Source of the DNA: Nematostella vectensis
Lineage: Eukaryota > Cnidaria > Anthozoa > Actiniaria > Edwardsiidae
Length of the DNA: 64,000 nucleotides
Direction: 5' to 3'
Assembly: GCF_932526225.1 (NCBI RefSeq)
Contig: NC_064040.1
Location: 16,291,994 to 16,355,993 of the forward strand
Shown here: piece by piece, positions 48,024 through 60,400 of the stretch
Layout of the letters: the number at the start of each line of letters is the position of its first letter
How positions within the stretch are numbered: position 1 is the stretch's first letter
Notes under the pieces: model-generated
What the model was told of the DNA's origin: nothing
Databases searched by the model: none
The model's input: the letters and a program-made list of their open reading frames with translations, nothing else
Program-made: the position numbers and the translations under genes

Positions 48024-48351
48024 GGTATTCTTTGCTGCATTGCGGTTCCCACGGACGACAGCTAGCGGGACTAACGACCACAATCACCACACCAACAGCA
48101 AACAACACCAATATCAGACATCTCAGGCGCTTGCGACCACTCCCGATATCCTGAACACCGCTAGCTGAGGTTTTGGTGTCACCACCAGTATCTTCACAGT
48201 CGACTTGAGCACCCTCTGCATTGACCCCGACACCCTGAGTATCGGAATTCAAGACAGGAGACTCAAGACTACCCGGCGGGCCATCCATCGCAGCCTCGCT
48301 AGTGCCAGGGGTATGATCTTGCTTTGTCTCTTGGACTACAAGAGTAGACAT
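48024..48351 (-). CDS. First exon of a type II membrane protein, gene otherwise broken
   Basis: ATG at 48349-48351 opens ~109 codons: a polar, Ser/Gly/acidic N-terminal half, a basic RKRLRC stop, one hydrophobic segment (LILVLFAVGVVIVVV) and a short cysteine-containing exoplasmic stretch (CRPWEPQCSKEY). It ends at TACCG|GTGAGA, a good donor in phase 2. Positively charged residues before the anchor suggest N-in topology. Downstream on the same strand are the EGF exon and BEL/Pao debris, so the gene probably coded for a membrane-anchored EGF protein and is now disrupted. No ligand or function can be named. Confidence 0.5.
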
Positions 48352-48620
48352 GGGTTGTCCCTGATTGACTTAAAGGCACTAAACGTTGCTTTGTGTTGCG
48401 TTGTTTTCGAGATGAATTTGTTCCTCTGTGGGGAACCAACAAAGTCTAGACACCAAATCCGCACTAATAAACATGACATTAGTATGTCATGATGGAAGCC
48501 CGCTAATCGTGACTCAATCAGTAAATCTGCGCTATGGATTAGATGGCACGTGGATGGAAGAACTATTTGGCGATTACAGGATTTTTGTATGCTCGTAAAT
48601 AGAATATTCTAATGAACAGA

Positions 48621-48842
48621 CTAAAACTCCTGTTTAACCGAGCAAAACAATTTATAAAAATCTGCTAATCGAAGATTACCCCACACAGTCATAACTGCTG
48701 ATACCACCGCATTTTAAATAACGATGGTCATCAGAGAAGTTATGAGTTTATTACTTTGGAAAGTAAAATTATACTATCAGCGGAGAATATCAATATATTT
48801 TTTCGTTTATTATTTAGGTTTGCCAAATTTTTTCGCAGTGTT
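48621..48842. repeat. ~220 bp block duplicated at 56257-56483
   Basis: CTGTTTAACCGAGCAAAACA through TTTATTATTTAGGTT is ~95% identical to 56257-56483. Each copy lies 270-360 bp upstream of the first exon of a minus-strand extracellular or membrane protein gene. Confidence 0.9.
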
Positions 48843-50246
48843 AGCACCCAATTCTGATGGATCAGGAGAGGTTAGTGGAATTCATCATCCTGCAAATCAT
48901 TCGCAATGCACATCATATTTTGGTAGGAATAGCTCAGGAATTTGATAAACCATGAATGTTAGATCGCCTAAGAAAAACAAAATTCATTTGAAATCGGAGC
49001 AAAGTATTCATATGATCTGCCGAGGTAAATACAGTCAGTGGAATTGACTTTTCTTCGACGATTAGAAAACAAAACCAAAACACAAAGAAAAGGGCGCGTT
49101 CAAGAATTGTGTACAAGTAAAAAAAAGCTAGCATGACTCATAGTTAATTAACCATGCTTGACTGTGATAGAGATTTCATGCCCAGTGAAAAATCAAGCGA
49201 TACTTACAAAAGATTCAACGAAAAATTAAAAAGTCACCCTACAACTGTGATGCGAGCGCAAAGTTGGTTGAATATTTTGACTTTAATGACAGTATATAGC
49301 TACGGGTGGGGCTTAAAAGATCCCCAATCATCAGCATCTTTTATTGTTTTCATTCCACGAAATGATTTCCAAATAAACATCTAAAAATTATGACATCCCC
49401 TCCCCTGAAAAATGCTGGTATGGAACACAGGTAGCCCACGCAATGGTTTTGAAGCTTGTTCGTAGCTTCGAAAAGGCTGTTCTTCTTAGAGGTAAAACGG
49501 GTGGATTGAAGTGGCGATTTTTTGTGAAATGTTTCCAATAAAATTGCCTTAAACCTTAGAACATGTCTTGTTGTTGTCAAATGTATGTCTAAGTCATAAA
49601 TTCCGTTAAGAACCCCCCCTAAATGTGCATTACAAATAGTGATGACAATGAATGTTTGCCCAAGACAAAGGAAACGAGGGACTGTCTCTTCTTTTTGCTC
49701 AAATGACTTTCTATATTTCCTATAATTAGCAGGACAAGACAAGCAAACTATATATATGTATATAGGAATCGCAGTCTCTTTCTAGTGACTCCTTGAATTT
49801 GTGTACTTCGTGTACTTAACCTAGTGCTTTAGTTGCTTTAGTTGATATGCACCAAATGCTGTAGCCTTATATAATGTGGCCATCGCGTCTCGAGAAATAA
49901 GACAATTGCCCAAAAAGTGTAATATATAGATTTAGGCGGAGCCAGCAAAGTTTTTAGCATACACACACATGTTTAGAACCCCCAGCCTACCCCCTTCAGC
50001 TAGTTATGCACTCAAAGTCAACAAATGTAAAGGTAAAAGTCAACAAAAATATGTTTACTCTCATATTTGATCGAGAAAAAGTCGACCTCCATTAAGCGGA
50101 CACCTCTATATAACGGACACTTTTCGCGGTCCTGAGGGTGTCCGTTATATAGAGGTGCCAGTGTATCAGGAATCATTTTACCTTAATCAATCGAATGATA
50201 TAAAAACCTCTATAAATATTTATCAACTGCAATTTTAAAACACCAA
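48843..50246. other. Spacer, includes a foldback at ~50095-50160 and a dispersed motif at 49921
   Basis: GCGGACACCTCTATATAACG is complementary to the nearby TGTCCGTTATATAGAGGT, a small palindrome of the kind common in invertebrate MITEs. No convincing exon was seen. Confidence 0.45.
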
Positions 50247-50303
50247 CTATAGAGTATAATGATTTTCTAGTTTGTCAAAATATCTAAGCTGACTACTATT
50301 TAC

Positions 50304-50366
50304 AGGAATAGCCAGGCAGAGTAGCAAAATCATCCAAAGTGTTGTGGCGAAGACGACAAGAGGCAT
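50304..50366 (-). CDS. Candidate signal-peptide exon of the next gene
   Basis: ATG at 50364-50366 encodes MPLVVFATTLWMILLLCLAI plus proline and then CCT|GTAAAT, a plausible phase-0 donor. It begins only ~30 bp after the stop codon of the upstream gene. The hydrophobic core is typical of a secretory signal. No downstream partner exon in phase 0 was identified, so it may be coincidental. Confidence 0.3.
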
Positions 50367-50395
50367 CCTGATCGGGTGTGACGAATGAATATCGA

Positions 50396-53300
50396 TTAGC
50401 GAAGAAATATACTCCCACGAGGCTCGCTAACGGCATCCAACAGGTCTTGGTTTAACTGTGCGTTGCAACACGGGTCGTGAATAGGCCAATGTGCCGTAGA
50501 ACAGGTTTCCCAGAAAGTGCACTTGTTGCTACCGCGGTTTAACATGAAGCCACAGGCGTCTCCATCTGTGTTGTCTGGTACCACATTCGAGCATTTCGCT
50601 CCTGGAATCACCTTCACTATTCTACAACTTATAAGGCCGTGATCCCAGCTTGGACCGAGTGTACCGCCCTGTGGAATACAGGATATCCAGTTATTGATGT
50701 TAGACTTAACAAGGAACTCCTTGCCAATGTAACCCCACAGGGTATCATTCATAGCACCATAGTTAGTCTCGCTGGTCGGAGTGGTGCTTGACTTCGGACC
50801 CCACTTAGCCATGTTGCTTGGATTAGGTTTTACTCGATTTTCGTTGCTCGTGAATTCAAGCGGTGCAAAAAAATTGTAACTCCACACTAGTGTCCAGCCC
50901 CCCCGGTCTGTCTCCATGTCGCAGTAGACTTGGGATGCCTGTGTATCTTTTGACCAATCAGCATCGATGAAGTAGTTGCCAGTTGTGCTGGTGTTGTAGT
51001 TGGTCTGTATATCCTTGCACGTTCGACCCGGTAGGTCAGCTGACGTTCCAGGTCCTTAAGAATTAAAGATAATAATTATTGCAGAATTACGTAAGTAAAT
51101 TACTAATATATAGATTTAGGCACTGCCTAAAAGCGGAGCCATCGTTTATCATACAAGTGAAATAATGTGATAATGGGAAAAAGTGAATAATGTCAAATAA
51201 TTCCTGTAGACGCTATATTTCTCACTATTTTCCAATAATGCCCGCCAAACAAGATATAAAATTTCCATGCAAGAAGATTAGCAAAACAATAAAAAAACAC
51301 TGCAGCTGATGAAAAAAATTTATTTTATGTATCATAACATTACATGGCACTGAAATTTATATCGATACGTTGCCCAGTACGAAAAAACAGCATGGCATGC
51401 CTCGCTGAAAACGTACTTCCCGAGTACGTATCCGACCTCCCAAACGCATCCGAGCTCCAAGGGCTGGAGGTTTATACAAGGTACAACGAAAACTGTTCAC
51501 AGCCAGAAAAGGTATCCGCATCCAGACGCTTGTTCAGTAGGAAGAGCCATTATTGACATCTGTCTTCATCTTGGAACTGGTCATCACCCACGCAATACTC
51601 AGTGTGGATATAATGGTTGCCACAACAAAGGAACTATAAGGACCAAAAAAAGATAGTTTGGTAGGTAGTAGGGACACTAACAAGATTTTCAGGCAGATAA
51701 ATGGAGTTAGTATGATAGAAGGCAGCAGGAGTTGTTGTCTAATGTTTGCAAATTGATTGGTTACTTCTAGACTTCTAAGATATCTTCGGTATCAATTTAG
51801 TCCATCAAATCGAAATTTCTTTTTAAACGCCATTTCTTGGACTGTTTGATTATACGTATGTATAATAAAGCGTTTTTAAGGGTTTTTTTAGTTTTTTTGC
51901 CATTAAAGCAGGTTATCTACACAGCAGTATTTTTTAATTGACACAACAAACGAATCAATTTTACTTACGCTAAAAATACAGTCTTACTTACTTCCTTCTT
52001 CAAACTCCAACGTTTGTTCCCCCATTGTAGGCCTTTCTTGTTGTTGTTGTTGTGGTTTTTTTTGTTTTCTTTCTCGCTACGAAATTGAAATGCTCGCAAA
52101 AATACGGTGTGTGTCGGCTGCGCCGGCGTTGCAGGGCAAAAGCGCGCAAAAATAACAGACGCAGGGTTCCCGTGAATGAAAAAAGAGAAGACAAAAAGTC
52201 AAATTATTGTAAGTTTTACTGCAACTGTCGGGGTTTTATAGAGAAAGTAGCATTCTCGGATAGTGCAAAAGTGTTTTCATATGTAATGATTATACTGGTG
52301 AGACTTTTTGTGAAGTTATTGCAAATTGTGCTGGCTCCCCGGGGCATGCGGGCGAGCGTCACAAAGGGTACCCGGCCGCGCGATGTCCAAAAAAACTGAG
52401 TGGCATAGTTATATACCATTTCTCTATACCTATGGAGCTCCGCTCCGCTAAGGAGAAAAACCAAAATTGCTAATCCAGTCATACGGATCAAACGTTTTTC
52501 TTGTATTTTTATTTTAGATTTTGAAATTCAGGTTCCATATGATTTAAATTAAAGCTATATGTCTATGTATCAACTTTATTTAATAACATTATTATTTATT
52601 ACATGGCCATATTCATCATCATCTTTTGTTGTTTAGGACAATCATCTGTATCATCATTATAACTGTCATTGTTATTGCCACTATCATCAGCACAATAATC
52701 ATCATCATCATCACAATCCTCATCATTATCAAAAGCTTACCATGGCAAGTAGAGCCATTCCCGATAAAGCCAGGTTTACACCTGCAAGTGAAGCCTTCTA
52801 TTTGGCTGGTACATTCTCCTCCGATTGGATCACACGGGTTTCCAGTGCATTTGTTAGTAACTAAAGAAAAGGCAAAACAAAATATATTTCAGTCAGTAAT
52901 TTATATCAAAAACACACTGAGCGTTTACAATCAAACTATAGTTCACTGGAATCCAATTTTGTGTCCAAAGATAAATAAAATTACATTCTACTTCACAATT
53001 AAGCACAATTAGGGCTTATAGCGGAACCCCCAGCGGCACCCCTTAGTTTAGAGAAAGTGGTGAGCCATACGATAAAGTTCCCGGGGTCACGATGGGATTC
53101 TTGTGTTGCGCGCCGTTATTGTGCCCCTCACCTCTATGATTGGTCAAAATTAGTTTTGGCGCAAAAGGGACGCTAGTAAACGTCTTGGTAGATCGCAAGC
53201 CAGATAGAGGACATTGATTTGAAGCCAATAATCTCAAGAAAATGACACTACGAAATGGAGAACGGAACTTAAATTGAAAAGATACGAACAATAAGTTGAG

Positions 53301-55898
53301 TCTCCGCTTCATGGCAGAAATATATCTAGTAGTGTATCATTGTAGTTGGTACAATAACGGTACAGTAGAGAATGCATGTTCACCACGCTTTTTTCTTGCA
53401 GTTACAGGTACTGATTATATTATCAAATTAGTTGAACTTTTTCATTCATTATCGTAGTTGTTGTTTAAAGCTCTTTGGCGCAAAACGTCTGATTTATTTA
53501 TCAGCCTAGAGGCGATTGATCAAAGATCTCGCTCTTGTTGCCGTGTTACAAAGATAACAAGTAGCGATGAAGATATGTATTTCTAATAGTGATTGGTAAT
53601 GCGATGATAGGATTTGTGCATTTACCAGTCTCGCAATTTTCTCCGGTCACTCCTGTGAGACAGATGCATCGGTACTTCCTGTCCCCAAATCCCGCTTGAC
53701 AAGTACCGTTATTAAGGCATGGGCTTATGCGACAATGATTCTGTAGTAAAACACATAGAGTTATGTACTATTTTAAACACGAGGAGTGTTTTCGCGGATG
53801 TAAAATCCCGAGGACGAAGCCCGAGGGATTTTAGATCCGCGAGAACACGATCTTCGAGAGTTTTGAATGGCTTAAAACATCATCAATATTCAATAGGCAT
53901 GTTGATCAATCGCGATGGAAAAAACAACAATAGCTTTTGTCATTAATAAGACTACCGGAATTCGGTAAAAAAAAAAACTAGTAGAACAATAAAAATAATA
54001 AAGTAGTTTACTGTTTGTGTCTTGCGTATGTCGTTGTTTATTTGCCAAATCTGCTGGATGCAACATTATATAAAGCTTCATTACGTCACGAGGGTTTTAT
54101 ATAATCCTTCATGACGTCATGATAGCTTTATATAATTTTCCATATTCGTAAGTCTGTCATCGTTTTTCTATTTTACCCCAATATTTCCCTGGAGAGGATT
54201 TCAATTCCCTCCCCGTGCTTTAGATTTGTTGGGTGTATTGCTAGGTATAAATCCTATTCACGTGTCTGAAGAACGACATCCGATTGGTCAACATGCCTAT
54301 TGAATATTGATGAGTGTTAAAGGCATTTTCGAGAACATTACAAATTTTGTTTCCAGAAAAGATCCATTATATTCCCTCCCCGTGTTGTCGACAATTTGGG
54401 AAAGTGCCAAAATAAAACGGAATAAAAACGACACGCAAAAATATGGGCTTCTGTTTTTAACTCACGTCCACCTAAAAAGGGCCACAAGCAGTCTAGCGAG
54501 GAGCTCTTTAACCTGAGGCAATTACCTCTTTCAAGTCTGCATATCGAAATCCTTGCATCTCTACTTTGAAGTCGTCTAGTTTCTGCACCCGGTCAAACCT
54601 GTTCAACTGGCAAACGAACTTGTCAGATTTTTCAGGCGAGGGGCCGACGTTGTACGAGACGCATTCTTGGTGGTTGAAGCATTTCGGGATACACTGAGTA
54701 TCGGTGTCCACTGTGACGTTCACAAGCTGATGACGTAGAAGTGCTCCGTCGACCTCGGGCTTGAATTGGATAGTCCGGCAGTTATCTATGAGAGCGTCAC
54801 ATTTGTTTCTTAATTCGATCGGCGGTGTACTGACATCTTGTCAGTAGGATTAAAATGTGGATAAAACTAAAGTTGACCCCCGATAAATCTGATATTTATA
54901 TCCTGCTTGCTTTAAAGGTGGACCTGTGGTACAAAATGCGCGGGGCGCCCAGGGACTGCACCTGTTCATAACCTGATGATTTTAGTCCCTTGTCAGTTTC
55001 GGGCTTGAACTGGATAGCTCGGCAGTTATGACAGAATAATTTTTGGTGTTGCTAATTCAATTTGTGAGTTAATTCAATAATTTCTGCGGGTACTAAAGAC
55101 ATTGTCAGTGGGGTAGAATAAAATATACAAAGCTTGAGCTTATTACCCCTGATATCTAGGACCCCCTGTAACCTGAATAGATTATCTTTCTAATTCATAT
55201 CTGTCCCCTTTGTCTACACTCGCAGACATTTATTGTTCTCCTTGGAGGTTCGACTAATCTGAAGTCAGTGGTAAATTGATTTTTGATTTAAGAAAAAGTA
55301 GAAAATAAGAACCGCGGAACCAAATAAGAGAGTCCAACTATACTGCGTCTGATCAAAGACCTGTACACCTATTTAAAAAAAAAGGTAGTTCTACTTACAA
55401 AGGAATACATTGGGTTTCGACTCATTTCTACAGAATTATGTGAATGTAGAAATCATGTGAACAGTTAACTTATCAACTTTATTCCTAGAATTAATCAATA
55501 CAAAAAGCAGCCACAAGTCTTTTAAACAAATTTACCATTCCTTGCATTGGGAATGTTTTATAAAATAGATAGCAAATCTTTGATTTCTTTGCGCACTCAA
55601 TTTTATTTTGTGTTGCAGCTAATTACTTCATTTCTTTAGATTATCATCTTAGATACCTTCTTAGATCACCAAAGTCTTATAGCTGCAGTGTGTTGCCCGA
55701 TTAAAGCTGATATGAGATATCGAGATCAAGAATATATTTACCACTAATTCTAATCAATATCTCAAAAGCATTTAACTAGACTAATACAAAAAAGATTAAA
55801 AACTCATAACAAGAAAAACATAAACGACGTATTCTACCTGAAAGGGCATTCTCCAAGAAAAAAGCCATCAAGCTAATGGTTAGTTTGTTCACTTTCAT
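50396..55898 (-). CDS. Secreted PAN-EGF-EGF-fibrinogen-like domain protein
   Basis: Five exons on the minus strand join in phase to 421 residues: 55838-55898, 54526-54836, 53626-53740, 52741-52860 and 50396-51054. Exon 1 encodes a signal-peptide-like MKVNKLTISLMAFFLENALS. Exon 2 is a PAN/apple domain (CDALIDNCRTIQF, CIPKCFNHQECVSYNVG). Exons 3 and 4 each encode an EGF domain (CRISPCLNNGTC ...; CTGNPCDPIGGEC ... GFIGNGSTC). Exon 5 encodes a fibrinogen-related domain with YCDMETDRGGWTLVW, NDTLWGYIGKEFLVKSNINN and HWPIHDPCC. The second to fourth introns are phase 0, 1 and 1, fitting domain shuffling. Such proteins are extracellular, likely adhesion or recognition molecules; the ligand is unknown. 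The signal peptide is weakly hydrophobic and the true start could differ. Confidence 0.8.
52430..52482 (-). CDS. Signal-peptide-like mini-exon inside intron 4 of the PAN/EGF gene
   Basis: The minus strand encodes MTGLAILVFLLSGAELH, followed by CATAG|GTATAG in phase 2. A possible partner exon at 51534-51633 (after TCCTTATAG) starts in matching phase with a hydrophobic SFVVATIISTLSIAWVMT and ends in TGA, which would give a ~50-residue membrane microprotein. Evidence is only phase and splice signals. Confidence 0.2.
53783..54332. mobile_element. Foldback element in intron 2 of the PAN/EGF gene
   Basis: GTGTTTTCGCGGAT..AAATCCCGAGG is mirrored by CGAGGGATTT..ATCCGCGAGAACAC at 53783-53846. A second inverted pair, CATCAATATTCAATAGGCAT at ~53880 against ATGCCTATTGAATATTGATG at ~54293, brackets a centre with GACGTCA repeats. 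Confidence 0.7.
54990..55125 (-). pseudogene. Decayed duplicate of the PAN exon 5' part
   Basis: TCGGGCTTGAACTGGATAGC and the following CGGCAGTTAT match the PAN exon at ~54750-54785 with about three changes in 31 bases. The minus-strand translation begins NCRAIQFKPE, against NCRTIQFKPE in the real exon. The acceptor side has decayed. Confidence 0.7.
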
Positions 55899-57477
55899 GG
55901 CGAAATCACAATTTTCCAAATCCTCACGATGATCTTTGTTAAAAATGTAGAAACGTTGTGGGTTGCAACTGCCTTTCAAGCTGATGACCAAAGGTGCTTC
56001 ATTATTGATGAAGCCAACACTTGACGCTGATTGGTTGAAGTGGTTAGTAGGATCGTTCTGATAGGCTCTTGCTAAGCAGCTGGAAATGACGGTTCTCTGA
56101 TAACAATCTGACCATCCCCGAAAAAAAAAAAACAAAAAAAATCTTTATGCCTTTGCAGTATCTCCACGGGACATTTATTGTCAGATTTGACTACATACCA
56201 GAGTGATCCAGCTGATGGGGGGGGGGGGGGGGGGGGTATGCCCGTATACTCCTATGCTCAAACTTCTGTTTAACCGAGCAAAACAATTTATAAAAATCTG
56301 CTAATCGAAGATTACCCCACACAGTCATAACTGCTGATACCACCGCATTTTAAATAAATAACGATGGTCATCACAGAAGTTATGAGTTTATTACTTTGGA
56401 AAGTAAAATTATACTATCAGCGGAGAATACCAATATATTTTTTTCGTTTATTATTTAGGTTCGGCAAATTTCTTTGCTGTGTATGTTTTTGTACGTTTTT
56501 CTTTGCTGTACGTACGTTTTTACTTTTTAATACGTTCTGTTCAGTCATAGCCTCTAGACAAAATATGGCTCATACAATATTCTGTATTCTTTCTTGGGTG
56601 TAAACATTAACGGTGCCTTTTTTTTTACAATATTTTTACTCTGTGTCAATAATAGGTTAATCAAACATCACAAACAATATCCAACTACTTTATTTGCCTT
56701 CAGGTCTATACCAGGAAAAACTCCATTTGTATTTGACCATGTTCAACTATTGGCGCTTACCTCCTTTTAGTAAACCAATGACCTATCAAATTAACCTAAA
56801 TATATTTCTCTTGAATTTTTTAATCTTGGAAAACTTGGTAACAGCATGAATTCTAAACAATATTTTACATATATTCTCCTAACTTATTTCACCACTATTC
56901 TTGGAATATAGAGCTATCGTATGCGAAATTCTCTCTGCATACTAAGGTCTTTGGCGCTACTTTCTGCCACAGTTCGAATATTAATGGGAATACTTTGTTT
57001 TATACAGCGAAGTTCGTTCTTGGGTTTTTGTTGAAACTGTGACTGCACGATGGCATATGACAAGGTGTAAGCGATGTCCCCAAGTCGAGTCCACCCTCGC
57101 TAGCCTTTCTTGTGCGTCAGGGAAACATCGCAAACAGAGTGGCGCATTTAGTTCCCTACACAAAACTTCCACGCCGTGCCGATTTGGTCAAGTTTTTATG
57201 TCAAATGCAGAGTTACATAAACGTCAACGCGACGAGGTTTTGTGATTGTTTGTTTAACGGTTGTTTGACATGGTCTTGAAGATGCTAAGAACTATCAGCG
57301 GTTGTGACACATTGCTCACGATGAGGTCTTGTGATGAGCAGTTGATTTACACTCTCTTGTCGTCATGGCTCGTCCACATAGCATAGACTTCTCACTGGTT
57401 GTGTGGCACGTTGCTCATAATGAGGTTATGTGATAAAAGTCTTAAGCCCTCCATGGCTGGGTCGGTGTAGTATCGTA
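55899..57477. other. Spacer with poly-G run and duplicated block
   Basis: A run of ~18 G at 56219-56236 precedes the 56257-56483 copy of the block at 48621-48842. No exon recognised. Confidence 0.5.
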
Positions 57478-60400
57478 TCAGTATCGCATGCCGTCGTACA
57501 AAATGTCTTCTTCTTCGCGATGGCATGAGCTGTTCAGATGTAAAGTTACTGCCCTTGGGTGACGACACGTGACCTGGCAGAGCTCACAAAGCGCAGGCTC
57601 AGGGAAAGGCTCTGATGATCTGCAAGGGATCATGGGAACGTTCACAAAGAAGTAGGCGTGCAAGATGAGAGGAACACAACGGGAACAAGGGGACATTCAC
57701 AATATAGTAGACTTGCAAGATGGGAGGAACACAACGGAACAAGGGACCGTTTAAAATAGCGTAGGCTTGAAACGGAAAAAGGGAGCGTTGACAGTAGAGT
57801 AGGCTTGCAAGATGGGGGAACGCAACGGAAACAAGGGACCGTTCACAATAGAGTAGGCTGGCAACGGAAAAAGGGAGCGTTGACAATAGAGTAGGCTTGC
57901 AAGATGGGAGAAACACAACGGGAACAAGGGGAGATTCACAATAAAGTAGGCTTAAAAGATGGGAGGAACACAACGGAAACAAGGGACCGTTCACAATAGA
58001 GTAGGCTGGCAACGGAAAAAGGGAGCGTTGACAATAGAGTAGGCTCGCAAGATGAGAGGGACACAACGAAAATAAGGGACAGTTCACAATAGAGTAGGCT
58101 TGCAAGATGAGAGGGACACAAAGAAAACAGATTCACAAGTTAACAAAGCAAGTAAAACAAAGACGAGCAAGTAAATCTTGGGGTAAAAAGCAGCAGCAGG
58201 TAAAAAGTGTAGGGACGACTCTTATCTAAAGTTGACTTTTTGGCTCAATTGACTTCAAATAAGGAAATGGCAAGAACAGATGTAACTATATGTCTAAAAT
58301 AACCAACAGCAATTATCAAATTTCACAAAATTGTCGAGTGTATGGTTCAATTATGACGACAAATAAAAGAGCATCTGCATGGTGTTGCGTTCACCGCTAT
58401 AACACGGCCAAGTTATAACACGCGATAACACGGCCAAGGTATAACACGCTATAACACGGCCAAGTTATAACACGCTATAACACGACCAAGTTATAACACG
58501 CTATAACACGGCAAAGTTATGACATGCTATAAGACGGCCAAGTTATCACACGCTATAACACGGCAAAGTTATCACACGCTATAAGACGGCCAAGTTATAA
58601 CACGCTATAACACGGCCAAGTTATAACACGCTATAACACGGCCAAGTAATAACACGCTATAACACGGCCAAGTAATAACACGCTATAACACAACCAAGTT
58701 ATAACACGCTATAACACTGCAAAGTTATAACACGCTATGACACGGCCAAGTTATAACACGCTAAAACACGGCAAAGTTATAACACGCTATGACACGGCGA
58801 AGTTATAACACGCTATAACACGGCCAAGTTATAACACGCTATAACACGGCCGTTAAACACGCTATAACACGGCCAAGTTATAACACGCTAAAACACGGCA
58901 AAGTTATAACACGTAATGACACGGCGAAGTTATAACACGCTATAACACGGCCAAGTTATAACACACTATAACACGGCCGTTAAACACGCTATAACACGGC
59001 CAAGTTATAACACGCCATAACACAACCAAGTTATAACACGCTATAACACGGCCGTTAAACACGCTATAAAACGGCCACTTTATAACACGCTATAACACGG
59101 CCAAGTTATAACACGCTATAACACGGCCAAGTTATAACAGGCTATAAAACGGCCAAGTAATAACACGCTATAACACGGCCAAGTTATAACACGCTATAAC
59201 ACGGCCAAGTTATAACACGATATAACATGGCCAAGTTATCACACGCTATAACACGCTATAACACGGCCAAGTTATCACACGCTATAAAACGGCCAAGTAA
59301 TAACACGCTATAACACAACCAATTTATAACACGCTATAACACGGCCGTTAAACACGCTAAAAAACGGCCAACTTATAACACGCTATAACACGGCCAAGTT
59401 ATAACACGCTATAACACGGCCAAGTTGTAACACGCTATAACACGGCTAAGTTACCAACTTATAACACGCTATAACACGGCCAAGTTATAACACGCTATAA
59501 CACGGCCAAGTTGTAACACGCTATAACACGGCTAAGTTACAACACGCTATAACACGGTCAAGTTATCCTCAGATAGCTCGAGTTAGGCTCACCTTCCGGC
59601 ACGCTGGCGGAATGCCTCGTTCTTCTCCCGTCTCTCGAGTACGCGCGCGGGTGTGTCGCTGTCCTCGGAAGCCCCTGATATGAGTATCCCATTGTGGAGC
59701 TGGTAGAGCTCGGGCGTGTCGCTATCGTTTGGTGGGAGGACGTAGTCTGGTTCAACCTGGGGTAAACACGGCAAACAGCAAAAAAGATTGCAAAGTTTTC
59801 ATCACATTAAAAAACCATGTCACCGGCCAATATCTCATTGAACAGTGTGTTTTCTCTGGTTTTGATGTCTTGGTAGTGCGAAGGATGATCAAGGACATCT
59901 CAAAGAGTTACCATCCCCAAACGGGAAGAGGATCCAATGTATAAAACATGTGGCTGGAGGTAAAATTGGAATTTTCCAGTCGGATGGGGAGGGGGAAGGG
60001 TGCGGGGGGGGGGGGGGGGGGGGGATGGGGTGGCAGGACAAGGGAACAAAAACCTTCCCCTAGACCCCCTTTCATCTCCGATTGAGGCTTGTAGGTAAGT
60101 TGACCCACCTGGTTCCAGCGGTACTGCTTCGGGAATGTGTATGGCTTCCGCTCCTCTCGCTTCTTGAGAATAAGCCTGCATACAAGAGGGTGGATAGTTA
60201 GCATTAAGAACACTGATAGCTAGGTAGTAAGGAATAACACCAATAGCTAGGTAGTAAGGAATAACACCAATAGCTAGGTAGTAAGGAATAACACCAATAG
60301 CTAGGTAGTAAGGAATAACACCAATAGCTAGGTAGTAAGGAATAACACCGTAGACTAGGCAGTAAGGAATAACACCAATAGCTAGGTAGTAAGGAATAAC

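Noticed and set aside
57599-58136. Overlapping minus-strand ORFs with repeated SLLYC/HLASLLYCQRS
   Set aside because: Produced by the minisatellite in several frames at once; no independent coding signal.
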